Source: Cladochytrium replicatum (Eukaryota; Chytridiomycota; Chytridiomycetes; Cladochytriales; Cladochytriaceae). Taken from it: a stretch of DNA of 64,000 nucleotides. Position 1 is the first letter of the stretch, and every line of letters begins with the position of its first letter. The notes below the pieces were generated by a model. That model saw nothing but the letters and a program-made list of their open reading frames with translations. It had not been told where the DNA came from and did no database searches. Positions 36,240-46,574 of the stretch are shown here, in pieces. Both the position numbers and the translations under genes were made by a program. Location of the stretch: the NCBI GenBank assembly GCA_025526935.1, contig JAHLKD010000002.1, forward strand, positions 599,001 through 663,000. Reading direction: 5' to 3'.

Positions 36240-36580
36240 TCAACTTTGTCTTTGTGAAGCGAAGATTCCAGATTGCTGAACAAGGGTGCACAGGCATCGG
36301 CCTGTATCTAAGTCCCACACAGGAAAAGTCTTTTCCGCAGAGTCACTCACTATCTTGTGCTTGTCGAATTGAATGCACACCAAGCTCATGCCTTTCAGAG
36401 TGCGAGCACATGTCTTTTCGCCGCTTGCATTCAAGTTCCAAATTTTAATCCTGAACTCATGTCATAAACGTCTAACTCGAGTTAGTAAAACATTCTTTAC
36501 CCTTACGCCTGATATAACCAAGTTTCGAGCGTGATCATGCTGCAAAACGGAGCTATTGAAATCGGTCGCCTTGCAGAACA
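36240..36580 (-). pseudogene. Remnant of a WD40-repeat (F-box/WD40-like) gene
   Basis: Two or three degenerate WD40 repeats read leftwards. The clearest are IKIWNLNASGEKTCARTLKG and CIQFDKHKIVSDSAEKTFPV followed by WDLDTGRCLCTL, which match the repeat consensus (CIQFDD.KIVSGSAD.TI+VWDL.TGRCL.TL). A third repeat near 36520-36560 (HDHARNLVISG) does not join in frame across the GTAAGG...TTCAG intron. Upstream and downstream no further repeats or an F-box are seen, whereas the family has seven repeats. I take it as a fragment left from duplication or decay. It overlaps nothing else but lies just upstream of the SMARCD-type gene. Confidence 0.5.
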
Positions 36581-36599
36581 CAAATGGACATCATCAATT

Positions 36600-37821
36600 A
36601 AACAATGTATCTAAGTTTCATACCGTACTTTACTTTTCAAATGGTTGCAAGATGCACACACTATCTTTGGAGCGCTTTGGTTCTCCTCATTGATTGCGAT
36701 TGATCTTCAAGTCGGCTCACAAAAGTTCTACGTGCACTTGGTATAGCATCGTTTCTGTTTAACGGTTTGTCCCGCAGATAATTCACTTACTGAGTCAATG
36801 AAATCTGCAGGGATTACTGTTTGAGCACTGGTTTGATGATCATGTACATAGGTCCCAACTCATGGTTGCTCTTCTTGACGGATGATAGTGTAAAGTTCAG
36901 CGATCCCAGTTTTGTGAATGGGAAGCTTCCTGTCCAGTGTTACAAGTCTGGAAGGAACAATTTGTGCAGAGCATCGGACAACCACAATATCGTGACCGAA
37001 AGAGGGAGCATTTGTTGCTGGGACGGTTTTGTAAAGCAAACATTCAAGCAGCTCCAAGTGCTTATGAAAGAGTCTGCTCTCAGTCTCATCGATCGTCAGA
37101 CACATGTTTCGCAGCTCTCCAGGTAGAATGCTCACTTTAAGAAGCAACTGAAGGTGTAGGGATAGTGTCTACACCTGAGGCCCGCTAAATGATTCATTGA
37201 TCAATCAAGGTAAAGAGAGATGTCGATCTTGACATGGACTCGCCATCAATTAAGGCTATCAGATCCATTCAAGAAAAGGGTGAGATACTGGTTCGAACCA
37301 CATAACCTGGACTGAGCAGAATGTGACGATAACATTGATCTGGCAGAAAGTCTGGACTATGTTGTAAGCATGCTTTCGTTAAATCAACTGTTAGAATACC
37401 GCGAGATAGATTTGGTTGAGTATATCTATTCAATTGACATCTAGAAGAACAACACGGCTACATACCTGCGAGATAGATGTTTTTGAGTAGGTCCAGCACA
37501 ACCCCACAACACTCCAACATCAATTTTCATGCCGAACCTGGACGCAAACAAAAATGAGGATGGGAAATGTATAACGAATTTCGAGGCTCTGGAGAATCTT
37601 GGGAGCAACAGAGAATATTGGAAGAGGTAAAATAAAATGCTCCTGGTAATTTAATAAGTTCGTCCTGATCTTCGCACGCAGTTGAATCGGGACCTTCAGT
37701 TCAGGTCGAGAAACCGAAAGATGTCTGAAAAAGAGCAAAACATTCCGCACTAAAGAATTCTAGTGTACATATTTTAAAAATATAATCGAGCCACGGAATT
37801 CCCTATCAACCAAGGCACTTT
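36600..37821. other. Region without a supported gene
   Basis: Only overlapping frames on both strands, the longest about 100 codons (36821-37126 plus; 36860-37147 minus), with no recognisable domain. It may hold the promoter side of the WD40 remnant and the 3' end of the uL14m gene. A short palindrome GGTTCGAACC near 37292 is not part of a tRNA. Confidence 0.4.
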
Positions 37822-38313
37822 TCAAACCAACTTCGGTGCCATTGCGACAACTTTTGCCCATCTCTTCTGCCTGCACTCCTGCGCAATCGGTCCCAGAACA
37901 CGGTTTCCCAGCGGCTGACCCTGCTTATTCAGCATGACGACCGCATTGTCGTCGAACCGCACATACGTTCCGTCCAATCGCCGGACTTCCTTCCTGGTTC
38001 GAACAACAAGTGCTCTCCCCACTTCCCCCTTCTTCAGCTTCCCTGCTCCGGCGGCGGCCGCTGCGGCAACTGCGGCGGAAGACGAATTTCCGGAGTCGAG
38101 ACTCGCGGTTGAAATAGATCGCGCTTTCTTAACGACACATACAATCTCGTCGCCGAGGGATGCATGGCGTGCACCGTTGAGCACGTTGATGCATTCGACC
38201 ACCAGTGCACCGGAGTTGTCGATGACTTTTAGGAATGACTGAAATATATGGTTGGTATTTCTTCACTGCAATATTACTAAAAAGTACAAAATGGTTACCT
38301 TCAACTGGATCAT
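37822..38313 (-). CDS. Mitochondrial large-subunit ribosomal protein uL14m
   Basis: A ribosomal protein L14 of bacterial type, placed at the subunit interface. The first exon is only MIQLK (start 38313), then an intron of about 60-75 bp, then SFLKVIDNSGALVVECINVL, HASLGDEIVCVVKKARS, GEVGRALVVRTRKEVRRLDG, YVRFDDNAVVMLNKQGQPLG and NRVLGPIAQECRQKRWAKVV. These match L14 end to end. Inserted after KKARS is an Ala/Ser-rich segment of about 30 residues (near 38040-38110) that bacterial L14 lacks. Bacterial-type features and absence of the cytosolic uL14 signature point to the mitochondrial protein. No classical presequence is seen; many uL14m proteins lack one. Confidence 0.88.
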
Positions 38314-38428
38314 CAGAAGTCTGCGCCACAGGGCACAACAGCAGTATGGAAACGAATGGAACGCGGTGGTGAATCTGACTGATGCGTAAGGTTTCCTTGC
38401 AGTGGTCGAAGTCAAGGACTATGATTCG

Positions 38429-39364
38429 ATGACTGAGGAAGAGCGTGAGCTCCACGACAAACAGGCACGCGAGAAAGAGGCCCTCGAACAAGCAGGTTCG
38501 GAGAGGAACTTGACATGATCCTTCCTTTCGATTACCTAACCGAGACGTGCTATACTTCATTTCAAGCTCTCCCTTACCGATGGAAGCAGACGTTGCCTGA
38601 TGTGGAAGTCACAATTCCTGTACCAAAAGGAACACGTAGCAGGGACCTTATAATTGAGATCAAGAAGAAGAGCATTAAAGTTGGGCTTAAAGGAAAAGAA
38701 CCAATTCTGGAGGTGAGTGCACGCGAGATTCTTCAATTCTTGTCCGTGCTTATATCTTACCCTTAACAAAAGGGTGAACTTTGCAAAGAGGTGAAGATGG
38801 AGGAGTCAGCCTGGACTCTTGGTATATAGTCTGGGACAATTCTTTGATAGTGAATTAAGACATTTATTTAGAAAACCAGGAAAACGTTGTCGTCAATCTC
38901 GAGAAAGTGAACAAGATGGAGTGGTGGAAGAACGTTGTGACCCACCACCCCGAAATCGACACCACCAAAATTCAACCAGAAAACTCGAAGTTGAGTGATT
39001 TGGATGGGGAGACAAGGGCTATGGTACGTTCAAAACTTCCCCTCTCAATATTCTATGTGTAATACGCACGATTTTAGGTCGAAAAAATGATGGTAAGTTT
39101 GTAACAATAGAACAGATGCTAGTGCTTATTGTTAACAATGTTGCAGTTTGACCAGAGGCAAAAGGCGATGGGTCTTCCCAACAGTGACGAGCTGAAGAAA
39201 CAGGAAATGTTGAAGAAGTTCCAAGCCCAGGTAAAACCATATCGTGAATCGCACTTACTGCTGTTAAATTCTTTTGAATCAGCACCCGGAGCTCGATGTA
39301 AGTTGAGCACATGGCCACATTCGTCTCTAACCATCAACAGTTCTCGAAGGCGAAGTTTTCTTAA
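38429..39364 (+). CDS. NUDC: Nuclear movement protein NudC
   Basis: A CS-domain co-chaperone that helps dynein/dynactin-dependent nuclear migration. The sequence runs [20 protein letters not shown], then [20 protein letters not shown] and [20 protein letters not shown] (CS/p23-like domain), [80 protein letters not shown], and a last exon FSKAKFS with a stop at 39362-39364. The match to fungal NudC is nearly complete. The start is the least certain point: VVEVKDYDS precedes this Met in frame behind a CAG acceptor, so a short upstream exon probably exists. Confidence 0.92.
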
Positions 39365-39421
39365 ACCAAGAGAAATATGTTTGTGACTTGCTATTAAATA
39401 ATGCAACCAACACACTAAGAA

Positions 39422-40031
39422 TCACTCGTCATCATTATTGCCTTTTGTTTTTCGCGTCAACTTCCGCTTTAGTTGCCCCGCTGACAGCAAAAAAGGGTTG
39501 AGCTTCTTATCCCTTGACATAGATTCGTAATCATCGGCGTGCTTTCGAACCAAATCCTTCAGAAACTGTTCTTCGTGCACTGACGCATGTCGCTCCTCCT
39601 TGTATGCGTTTCTGGCCACTTCTTCCATTTCTTTTACTATCGCGTTTTGTTCTGGCGCATTGATGTCACCCATCAAGACCGGTTTTGGACGGCGAAGGTT
39701 GACTTTCGAGCCAATGGGCGGAAGTCCAGATGGAGCAGCTTCAACACTATCATCCCCTGCAGCTTTCTGCGACAAGCCCCCAGCCGCTCCTTCGAGACTG
39801 ACAACCAGTCCAATTCTTTCGTAGTTCTGCCTCAATGTGAGCTTACGGTCCCAGTTTTTTTGGATGATGGGATGCACCGTTGCGAGTGAAATTCGCCGTG
39901 GGTTCTTTGCTTTCCGGGACACCTTGGACCCGGGGTTCTAGGCAATTCAGAAGTGCAGTCTTGAGCAAATATGACCAGGCTCAACGACCACACTTTACCT
40001 TGACCTTCCTACGTTTTCGTGCACTTGTCAT
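39422..40031 (-). CDS. NOP16: Nucleolar ribosome biogenesis protein NOP16
   Basis: A nucleolar factor in 60S subunit assembly. Exon 1 is MTSARKRRKVK (start 40031), then one intron of about 65 bp, then NPGSKVSRKAKNPRRISLAT, HPIIQKNWDRKLTLRQNYER and IGLVVSLEGAAGG. The middle has VNLRRPKPVLMGDINAPEQN, and the C-terminus EEQFLKDLVRKHADDYESMS, RDKKLNPFLLSAGQLKRKL, as in Nop16 (end motif of Trp/Asp-rich and QK.KL type). Basic at both ends, about 180 residues, normal length. The gene is convergent with NudC (about 57 bp between stops) and its start faces the hypothetical gene at 40.2 kb. That spacer holds a run of 12 C at 40099-40110. Confidence 0.9.
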
Positions 40032-40214
40032 TCTGGTGTGAGAAAATCTGACAGACCACGTGACAATCAGCAACAACCCGTAGCGCTTCGGTTGCGGACC
40101 CCCCCCCCCCGAATGTTCGGCACGCATTCATCTCGTCTTACGTGAAGCACATATTCCAAAAATCTGGTCGGGGAGCCTGGGGTCTGTGCCAGCACAACGG
40201 GGATCTGGGTCAAT

Positions 40215-40860
40215 GTGACGGTCTTCAGCGCGGGACAGTTCTCGCACCCTAAGGTTCCAACGCTCCGTGAAAGTGCGCGACCTAATCAATTCAGCAAGGA
40301 AATTACGGAACTGCTTGATGGCCCCATGAAAGGGGACGGAGGTGTGGCGGCAGACGTCACAGAAGCGACGAGCGTTGATGTGGCACCGTCGCAATCTTCA
40401 GGATCGGGGTCAGAGCCAGAGGGAAGTCGAATTCGGCCAAAGCTTTCGTCTTCGCCCACATATCTGGATTTTCGGAACGTGGATCTTTCCCAAGCGCTCG
40501 AACGATTCGAGACGCGTGTACGAAACTTGTCGCCGAAAGATGGGAAGGTAGACTACTACCTTGGTCCGAATCCAGAGGCTTCAACAAAACCACACCCATA
40601 CTACTACCCGTTGCTTTCGTCGATTTCGGCTCCTTCAGTGATGAGTGCTGCAGCATTCAGCCCGAACCTCGCCAGAGAAGACCCTGGAAGCTTTACAGAT
40701 ATTTAAGGACGTGCCGATTCATCTTAAAGTCAACATTATCAGCAATCCCATCTTGAACGCCGAGATTTTTGCGCAATTCGTTGCAAAGCATTTGAAAGGT
40801 GGCCGACCGATGATGTTTTTGCAACGAAACATACTCCAAAAGATTGGTGTGAATGAGTGA
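40215..40860 (+). pseudogene. Hypothetical protein gene with a frame change
   Basis: A coding-looking frame begins MTVFSAGQFSHPKVPTLRES and includes RIRPKLSSSPTYLDFRNVDL, SQALERFETRVRNLSPKDGK, KPHPYYYPLLSSISAPSV and AFSPNLARE. From about 40672 the convincing frame moves by one base and continues KTLEALQIFKDVPIHLKVNI, NAEIFAQFVAKHLKGGRPMM and FLQRNILQKIGVNE, ending at 40858-40860. Both halves look like one protein, and no intron with splice signals fits the join. The C-terminal half resembles small mitochondrial ribosome-associated proteins in composition, but I do not recognise a family. Either a one-base error or a broken gene. Confidence 0.4.
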
Positions 40861-41009
40861 TAAATGTTTTTTAAAAGATCAGCAGCCTATTTTGATGAAC
40901 AAGTATAAACTTGAATCTAGCGAGATCACATAAACAGCGGTGTGCAGATCCACCGCTTCATATTATAGCTCAACGATTCTCACGGGGTTTAATTGTGCGC
41001 CGTATCCAA

Positions 41010-42113
41010 TTATGAGACTTTGTGATAAATCTTTTCCTCAATCCCGTCATGCTTTGCTGCATATCTTGCCGCTTGGAACAGGAAGTCGCTCAACCTACTC
41101 CATCACTTAGAGAAGTAGAACGTTAAGAGTGGTTGAAACTGACCTGTTGAGGTACTTTCCAACACTCGCGTCAGCATGATTGTCTTGAACTAACTGAACT
41201 ACTCTCCGCTCCGCGCGACGGCACACACTGCGAGCAATATGCAGTGCTGAAGAAGCCCGGCCTCCAGACTATGCAGTGCAAGCAAAGTCAGCTTACAGTC
41301 AGCTTACAAACTTCAACAAATGAACTTAACGGGCAAAATGAAGTTTTTAAGTGGAGGCAACTGAGTGTCGTACTCATCGATCCAGCACTCCAACTCGCGA
41401 ACCAAGTCACCATTCTTATCAAACTCGGTGCGACCGAGTTTGAACTCGGACTTTGTTTGGCTTCGAGGAGTCGCAATGTTGGATCCAACGTCCTGCAAGC
41501 AGCATTGAATCTTAAAGCAGAAGTTGAATATATCACGAACTACTGTTGAAAACGAAATGATCACCTTTTCGAGTTTTGATGATATTCCGTTTTTCGATTC
41601 GTCACAAAACTCACGAGCAAGACTGTCAACAATTCCCTTCAGCTTCAAGCATCGTTGGAAATTTTTGCGATTCCTACCCTAAATGTGAGCTGAGTTCATC
41701 CGTCGTTCCTAAGGCTTCAAAAACAGCGTCGTCCTTTGCGCGTCGCTCTCCATTGTACAGCGCTGATGTGCCCTTGTCTCCAGTCTTTGTGTAAATCTTG
41801 AACCTTCGTTCTGCGGAAGCTCTGATGGTACGAGGCAAATGAGTCACCCTAATATTGTGGGTTTATCGCTAACACGCTTCACTCACTGTAGGGCAATTTC
41901 GTCGCTCATTGTGGATTCGGTGGAGAATAACCTCGAAATAGGCAGATCAGCGGATCTGGAATTGATTAAGGGGAGTGGCAGAGGAAAAAGCGACGGCTGA
42001 GATGATCGGACGAGAAGAGCAGCAGCAGGCGACAGACGAGACAAGTGCAGTGACCTTACGTGCAGGAAGGTAAAGGCAGTGGGTCTCCGTGTGATGAGAG
42101 GCAGCAATGACAT
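41010..42113 (-). CDS. MMAB: ATP:cob(I)alamin adenosyltransferase (PduO/MMAB type), mitochondrial
   Basis: Transfers the adenosyl group of ATP to cob(I)alamin, making coenzyme B12 for mitochondrial methylmalonyl-CoA mutase. From 42113 the N-terminus is [20 protein letters not shown], Arg/Ser/Leu-rich without acids, as in mitochondrial presequences. After the first intron come [20 protein letters not shown] (the ATP-binding loop), [68 protein letters not shown] (the catalytic RSxCRRAER motif) and [17 protein letters not shown], ending EEKIYHKVS with a stop at 41010-41012. All active-site motifs are intact. B12 use is absent in Dikarya, so this gene is informative about the lineage. Confidence 0.92.
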
Positions 42114-42320
42114 GGAGTCATGTGACGAGGAGAGGTTTTGTTCTGGGCGGGAAAACTATCACTTCAGTTTTTGAACTCAATTGAATCAAAAATTAAAGCA
42201 GCTAAAACTATTATTCACCATGATCAAGAGCTTTGACCGATTCAAGAAGGTCAAGTGCATCGACGAAATAAGAAACCAAAAAATTTTGTTCAATGTCCAA
42301 CCATGAAAAGAGGGAGCTCA

Positions 42321-43242
42321 CTATTCATCTTTCTTTAAATCGCGAGACTCCCAATACGCGTTTCCGTACGATACGGTCACTTCTTCACCTTTTCGAATCG
42401 TGCGTGTCGACAAGTAAACAACATGCCAGAGGCTCTTGTAAAGCACATATACAGAATCGCAGTTTGGATCGTCTGAATGGTTGACGAATCTAAGTAGGGT
42501 GACGCAGTCAGCTACCCGTAATGTGGAAGACAGGAACAATATACCGTGCCCAGTTCCCCACGTAGCGTGAATCAATGCCGAGATTGAGATCCTCACCATC
42601 GGGACCAAGAACTTTGGATGGATACTCCCTGTTCATTAATTAGCACATACATCCAACCATGTTCAATGTTCACGCTCACCATTGATAGTCTGAAACTGAG
42701 TTGTTTGTTATAAGCCCTGAATACAAGGCAACAACAGATTTGGGCGTGACATTCACAGCGGCGAAAAGGCCATATCCTTTCTCTGGCCCAACGTACTTGA
42801 TGTAGAACCGTTTGTCGTGAGGAAGCCCTCGATCGAAGATATGAGCCCAGTGCTGAGCAAGATTTTGATCGTCCGGGGAATCTTCTTTTTCATCTTTCGA
42901 AGTATCATGCTGCTCAACGTATGCAGCAATCAAAGGGTCGACCTGCACTGTATGCAGGACTGACAGCCCGAAGTATGACTCAAAGTCATCATGGGTAAAG
43001 ATGCGATCAACTGCAAGCAGTTCAGCTTCTGGAGAGATTTTGGAAACCGTCTCTGGTAGACAAGGGAAAGGCACATTCAAAGATAGCGGACGCACAGAGT
43101 TGAAAGCGAGCACCTATCACGCATGTTTTTCAGAAAATATAGATAATGAAAGGTAAATTAGTACTTGGAAGGCAATCACCCCGAGAATCGCGACGACGAG
43201 CGTCTGGAAAAGCGTCGACCCATTTCCAACAGCAACAATCAT
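42321..43242 (-). CDS. SET-domain protein methyltransferase with an N-terminal membrane segment
   Basis: From 43242 the protein starts MIVAVGNGSTLFQTLVVAIL followed by GVIAFQVLAF, one hydrophobic helix of about 20 residues. It then has a 110-residue unassigned region, and a SET domain: KRFYIKYVGPEKGYGLFAAV, VVALYSGLITNN, LGIDSRYVGNWARY, LLRFVNHSDDPNCDSVYV (NHS motif), and RTIRKGEEVTVSYGNAYW (the Tyr of the catalytic site), ending SRDLKKDE. The join of the N-terminal exon uses a GTACTA...ATAG intron. Pre-SET and post-SET Cys clusters are absent, so it is not a Suv39 or Set1 type enzyme. The substrate is unknown. Membrane anchoring would be unusual if the hydrophobic exon is truly part of the gene. 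Confidence 0.72.
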
Positions 43243-43274
43243 TTAATGTTTCAGACAATTGTCTGTGGCGGATA

Positions 43275-43918
43275 TCAAGCCACAATGTCCAATCTGGCAA
43301 GAGCCAGGAAGGACACACCCCATTGGGACCATTCCTGGGTAAGTACACTAATAAGCACGATATTCGATTTTAAATTCTTGTTGAGTGAGCGCTCTTCGCG
43401 TTGATCTAAACAACTGATGATCTTTTCCTTTTCAATAATCTTAATTTGTACTTTTACGACATCAGCTTCCAATATTCCAAGTCTGGGTGCTGGAGAAATC
43501 GCTTCCTTCCACCTGCATGAGTCCAATGCATCAACCACTACTTCATCAAAAGTCAATAGACCCACCAAGCGACGCTGAGTTGCTGGCGAGACAAAGATTC
43601 TGTAGTGCATAGGAACAGAAGAAAATGCCAACTGCCGGTATCTTTATCGTTTAGTTGGTCTGCGCCTTGCTGATCTGTTCTTTTCATACATCCAGATATA
43701 TTGTTGGCGTTTTCGACAAGAGCAAAAGGTCCCTTTAACTCGCAGACCGTTCTGAATACGGTCTCGATCCAGAAATCATTGCGTTCCTTGAAAGCAAATT
43801 GGTCGGAGACAAGGTACGAGGGGAAATAGTCCTGTGATGCTGGCCATCTAATCAACAAATATTGTAGAACTTGCCTTCCTGGACTGAGATGGGACAGACT
43901 TGCTGTAATCATTTCCAT
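43275..43918 (-). CDS. Hypothetical protein, unrecognised
   Basis: Two coding-looking leftward segments. The first, from a Met at 43918, holds SLSHLSPGRQVLQYLLIRWP, SQDYFPSYLVSDQFAFKERN, DFWIETVFRTVCELKGPFAL and VENANNISG. The second, to 43275, holds VGLLTFDEVVVDALDSCRW and LEADVVKVQIKIIEKEKIIS. They sit in different frames and overlap at 43553-43631, so an intron near 43640 is likely. No domain was recognised. The stop-side end lies just upstream of the SET protein gene. Confidence 0.35.
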
Positions 43919-44164
43919 TCAGCTCATTCTGAGCATGACAAACAGAGGCTTTCGCCGCAGAGTCGATGGATGGAAGACCGATCCCTAAGTTCAATACAGA
44001 GGTAGAAAACCTTTCTGGTTAAACAAAAGTGTGAACGCTAATGATCGGACCATGACCTTTATCAGACAACAGAGCCATCATCTGTTTACACATCGACGAT
44101 ATTATCCCACCAATCGAGTTCCGTTCTATTCCTATCAAGCGGTTCTTGAAGGTTAAGAATAACG

Positions 44165-44860
44165 ATGATCTTCGTTCTGAATTTAGCAAAATCAAGTACG
44201 ATACAAATTTTCCATCCTGCTCTTCAACTTTGCTTATCTTTCAGCAGGGAGTCGGAGTACAACATCCATGTGATATTCAGAGCAATTCAGGAACACAAAG
44301 GAGCGGACGAGTTGCGTAAAGTGGGTCAAAATTGCTCCTCTCTCGAAGATGCTCTCATCATTATAATAGGTTCTTTAGTTCGGGATGAGAAAGGTAGCAA
44401 AGCCTATTGGGACCGACTCTGTCCGAAAAGCTTTGTACCTAAGTGAGGACTCGACCATATCTCAAGGCTTGGCCGATCGTTTTCTTGTATACCATGAGCA
44501 GAACGAACGGTAATTTGATGTGCTTAGGCTTTTGATTTATTTACATATGTCTTCCCTTTTTTGGTATCATTAAGCGACACGTTCACAAAGTTGTCAGAGT
44601 CGAAGCTTCTTGCCCACATCGGTCCGCTCGCATTACATCTTGAGAACTTCTCTGTTGACATGGACACAATCGCTCACGATATGAAGTTACCCATCAAATC
44701 GAAAGTGCGTTTGCGTGCCGTCAAAACCCGATCAGGAATTGCGAGATCGGTAGTTGGTACCGAGCTGTCCTTCCTATACATTGTGGAAATTGCTTTGGGA
44801 CGCTGAAAATACATTGTCAATGTGGAGTAATCAGTTCGAAATGTGCGATACCACGTTGGT
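44165..44860 (+). CDS. Possible RNA polymerase I subunit A49 (RPA49/PAF53)-like fragment
   Basis: The clearest block, near 44580-44700, is TKLSESKLLAHIGPLALHLE followed by NFSVDMDTIAHDMKLP, which resembles the tandem winged-helix part of A49 (KLL.YI..L.LH.DNF.VD...L..DLK). Upstream are DELRKVGQNCSSLEDALIII and EDSTISQGLADRFLVYHEQN in other frames. The latter fits the I..GLL.RF step that precedes it in A49. Frames change at about 44450 and 44550, where introns are likely. No A49 N-terminal dimerisation domain was found, so the locus may be partial. Further frames to 44990 (SVDIALRAMEIYLTQR) may or may not belong. Confidence 0.35.
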
Positions 44861-44961
44861 TGCGTTCTCCGGGAATGCGACGAAAGCGTTTACTGCCTCA
44901 TCTGTGGGAATCATAGCATTTTCTCTGTGGAGATCTGAGTCTGTTGACATTGCTCTACGAG

Positions 44962-45276
44962 CTATGGAAATATATCTGACTCAGCGATAGCGCTGAATTG
45001 GTGTTCGGCTTCATCCGCTGGATTCGGAAGGCTGAGGGACATCATGGTGGCGAAACTGGGCGTTAAGCCTAAAATTGTGTCGGATTCCTTTTGTTGTACA
45101 TCTGTTTCCCGAGAGCTGTTTCCCGAGAGCTGTAATTTTGGATATGTCCAGCTTCTGTAGCTGTCGAGCACGAAGTTCAGTTCCCTCTGTTGGCGTTCCC
45201 GCTGTTGGACCTCTTCCACTCCTGACATGACTTCACATTCGCTGGAGTGAGATAAGCAGCCTTGTCGTCTGGACAT
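44962..45276 (-). CDS. Possible small hypothetical protein
   Basis: A leftward frame of about 104 codons starting MSRRQGCLSHSSECEVMSG, with a charged helical part (EEVQQRERQQRELNFVLDSY) and a Ser-rich end. It lies between the A49-like locus and eS17, near the 3' end of eS17. Nothing in it identifies a family. A neighbouring overlapping frame (45177-45359) could be an upstream exon. Support is composition only. Confidence 0.2.
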   Translation of the reverse strand: MSRRQGCLSHSSECEVMSGVEEVQQRERQQRELNFVLDSYRSWTYPKLQLSGNSSRETDVQQKESDTILGLTPSFATMMSLSLPNPADEAEHQFSAIAESDIFP

Positions 45277-45428
45277 CCGCCATCTCTTTTGGACTTGTGA
45301 TTCAAAGCTGTTGTGATTTTTTGGATTGAATTGAAGTATGTGAACAATTCGGAAGACAAGGAGATTTACATCACGACTAATGTGGCCGCTGGTCTATCAC
45401 CAGGCAATCCAAAACCTAGATCGAAGAT

Positions 45429-46207
45429 TTATTGGCGGGGTGGCCTGTCTCCTCGGTCACGGCGGAATTGGCCAGGAACGCGGTCGGTAGTAGCGGCAGT
45501 GGTAGTAGGCACGACGTTAACACCCTCAATCTTCTCAAAGTTCATTGCCTTGAGCAATGCCTATAGGGAAAAAAAGTCAGAAATAAAGCAAGTTAACAGC
45601 AAAAATTCATACCGAGGTGTCTTCGTCAATGTCAATGGTCTCAACCTGGAGAGCCGAGACTTCGGGGACGTAGTTGTCCTTGCGCTCACGCTCCTCCTCT
45701 TGGAGCTTGAACGAAATACCACGGACCGGGCCGCGCTGGATACGCTTCATCAAGTGAGTGGTGAAACCAGCGATTTTGTTACGCAGGCGCTTGGAGGCAA
45801 TGATTGCGACCTCATCGCAGATCTTCTTGTTGGTCTGGAAGTCGAGAGTAAGGCGGGGGTAGTACTTCTCGATGATGACCCTGGAGGCCTTCTTCACTGT
45901 CTTCGTTCGAACGCGACCCTAGTTGTACAGCAATGCGATTATCAGCCATACGCTCGACAAATGTCGTCGTGTAGGTTATCCACATTATGGCGTCTCGTCG
46001 ATCAGAATTCTGGAACACCCGACGCTTCATCAACATTCTCTGACTCATAACGTCATATGTCCATCCATCCATCCATACTTCCATCGGTCCATCGGTCCAT
46101 CCACCAAAGTTCAACGCCATCGCCGCAACCATCCCCCCAGCAATCGATACCGGTCGTCTCCACAATCGTCTTTCACCCAACCGCACATCTCAGCCAATGC
46201 TCACCAT
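45429..46207 (-). CDS. RPS17: 40S ribosomal protein eS17
   Basis: A cytosolic small-subunit ribosomal protein. The first coding exon is the start codon alone: ATG at 46205-46207 is directly followed by GTGAGC, and the intron of about 286 bp (45919-46204) ends in CAACTAG. Exon 2 continues [80 protein letters not shown] and [19 protein letters not shown] second intron near 45550-45610 precedes the last exon [17 protein letters not shown], ending [10 protein letters not shown] with a stop at 45429-45431. It matches eS17 along its whole length. Intron-after-ATG architecture is common in fungal ribosomal protein genes. The first intron contains CCAT repeats. Confidence 0.94.
46061..46104. repeat. 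CCAT microsatellite inside the first intron of eS17
   Basis: Four CCAT units in tandem at about 46061-46076, followed by imperfect CCATCGGT units to about 46104. It lies inside the long first intron of eS17. Confidence 0.85.
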
Positions 46208-46574
46208 GTTGTGTTAGCGGTGGGGACTGTTGAGTGGCTGTGAAGTGTGCTGAACCGCCGGCCAAATTTGCTTTGTTTTCATTTCATTATCGAATGACAG
46301 CAAAACATGTCGTGAGAGGCACGCAGCTCTCATTCTGCCATAAAATCATCTTTAAGTGTGTTGGAGATAAAAAGGTTCGCGTGATCGAATCCAAAAACAA
46401 TCGAAAACAAAAGCAATGCCAGCGTTGTCCACATCCAGAAGGCATAAAGCAGTAGAAAATAAACTGTAATGGCCAAACAAAAAAACCACTATTAGAAATC
46501 GTTCTTCTTGAAAATGGGCGGTTAAGAAAAACAGATGCGAAAAAATGTCACGCCGAAAGAAACATCCAATCAAA
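46208..46574. promoter_or_regulatory. Intergenic region upstream of eS17
   Basis: About 370 bp between the eS17 start and the stop of the BTB gene, both on the minus strand. It must contain the eS17 promoter and the BTB gene 3' end. No distinct motif was identified. Confidence 0.35.

Noticed and set aside
37286-37305. GGTTCGAACC palindrome resembling a tRNA T-loop
   Set aside because: The flanking bases do not form a T stem or acceptor stem and no A box lies at the right distance.
40099-40110. Run of 12 C as a possible regulatory element
   Set aside because: A simple homopolymer between diverging genes; nothing shows function, and such runs are prone to length error.
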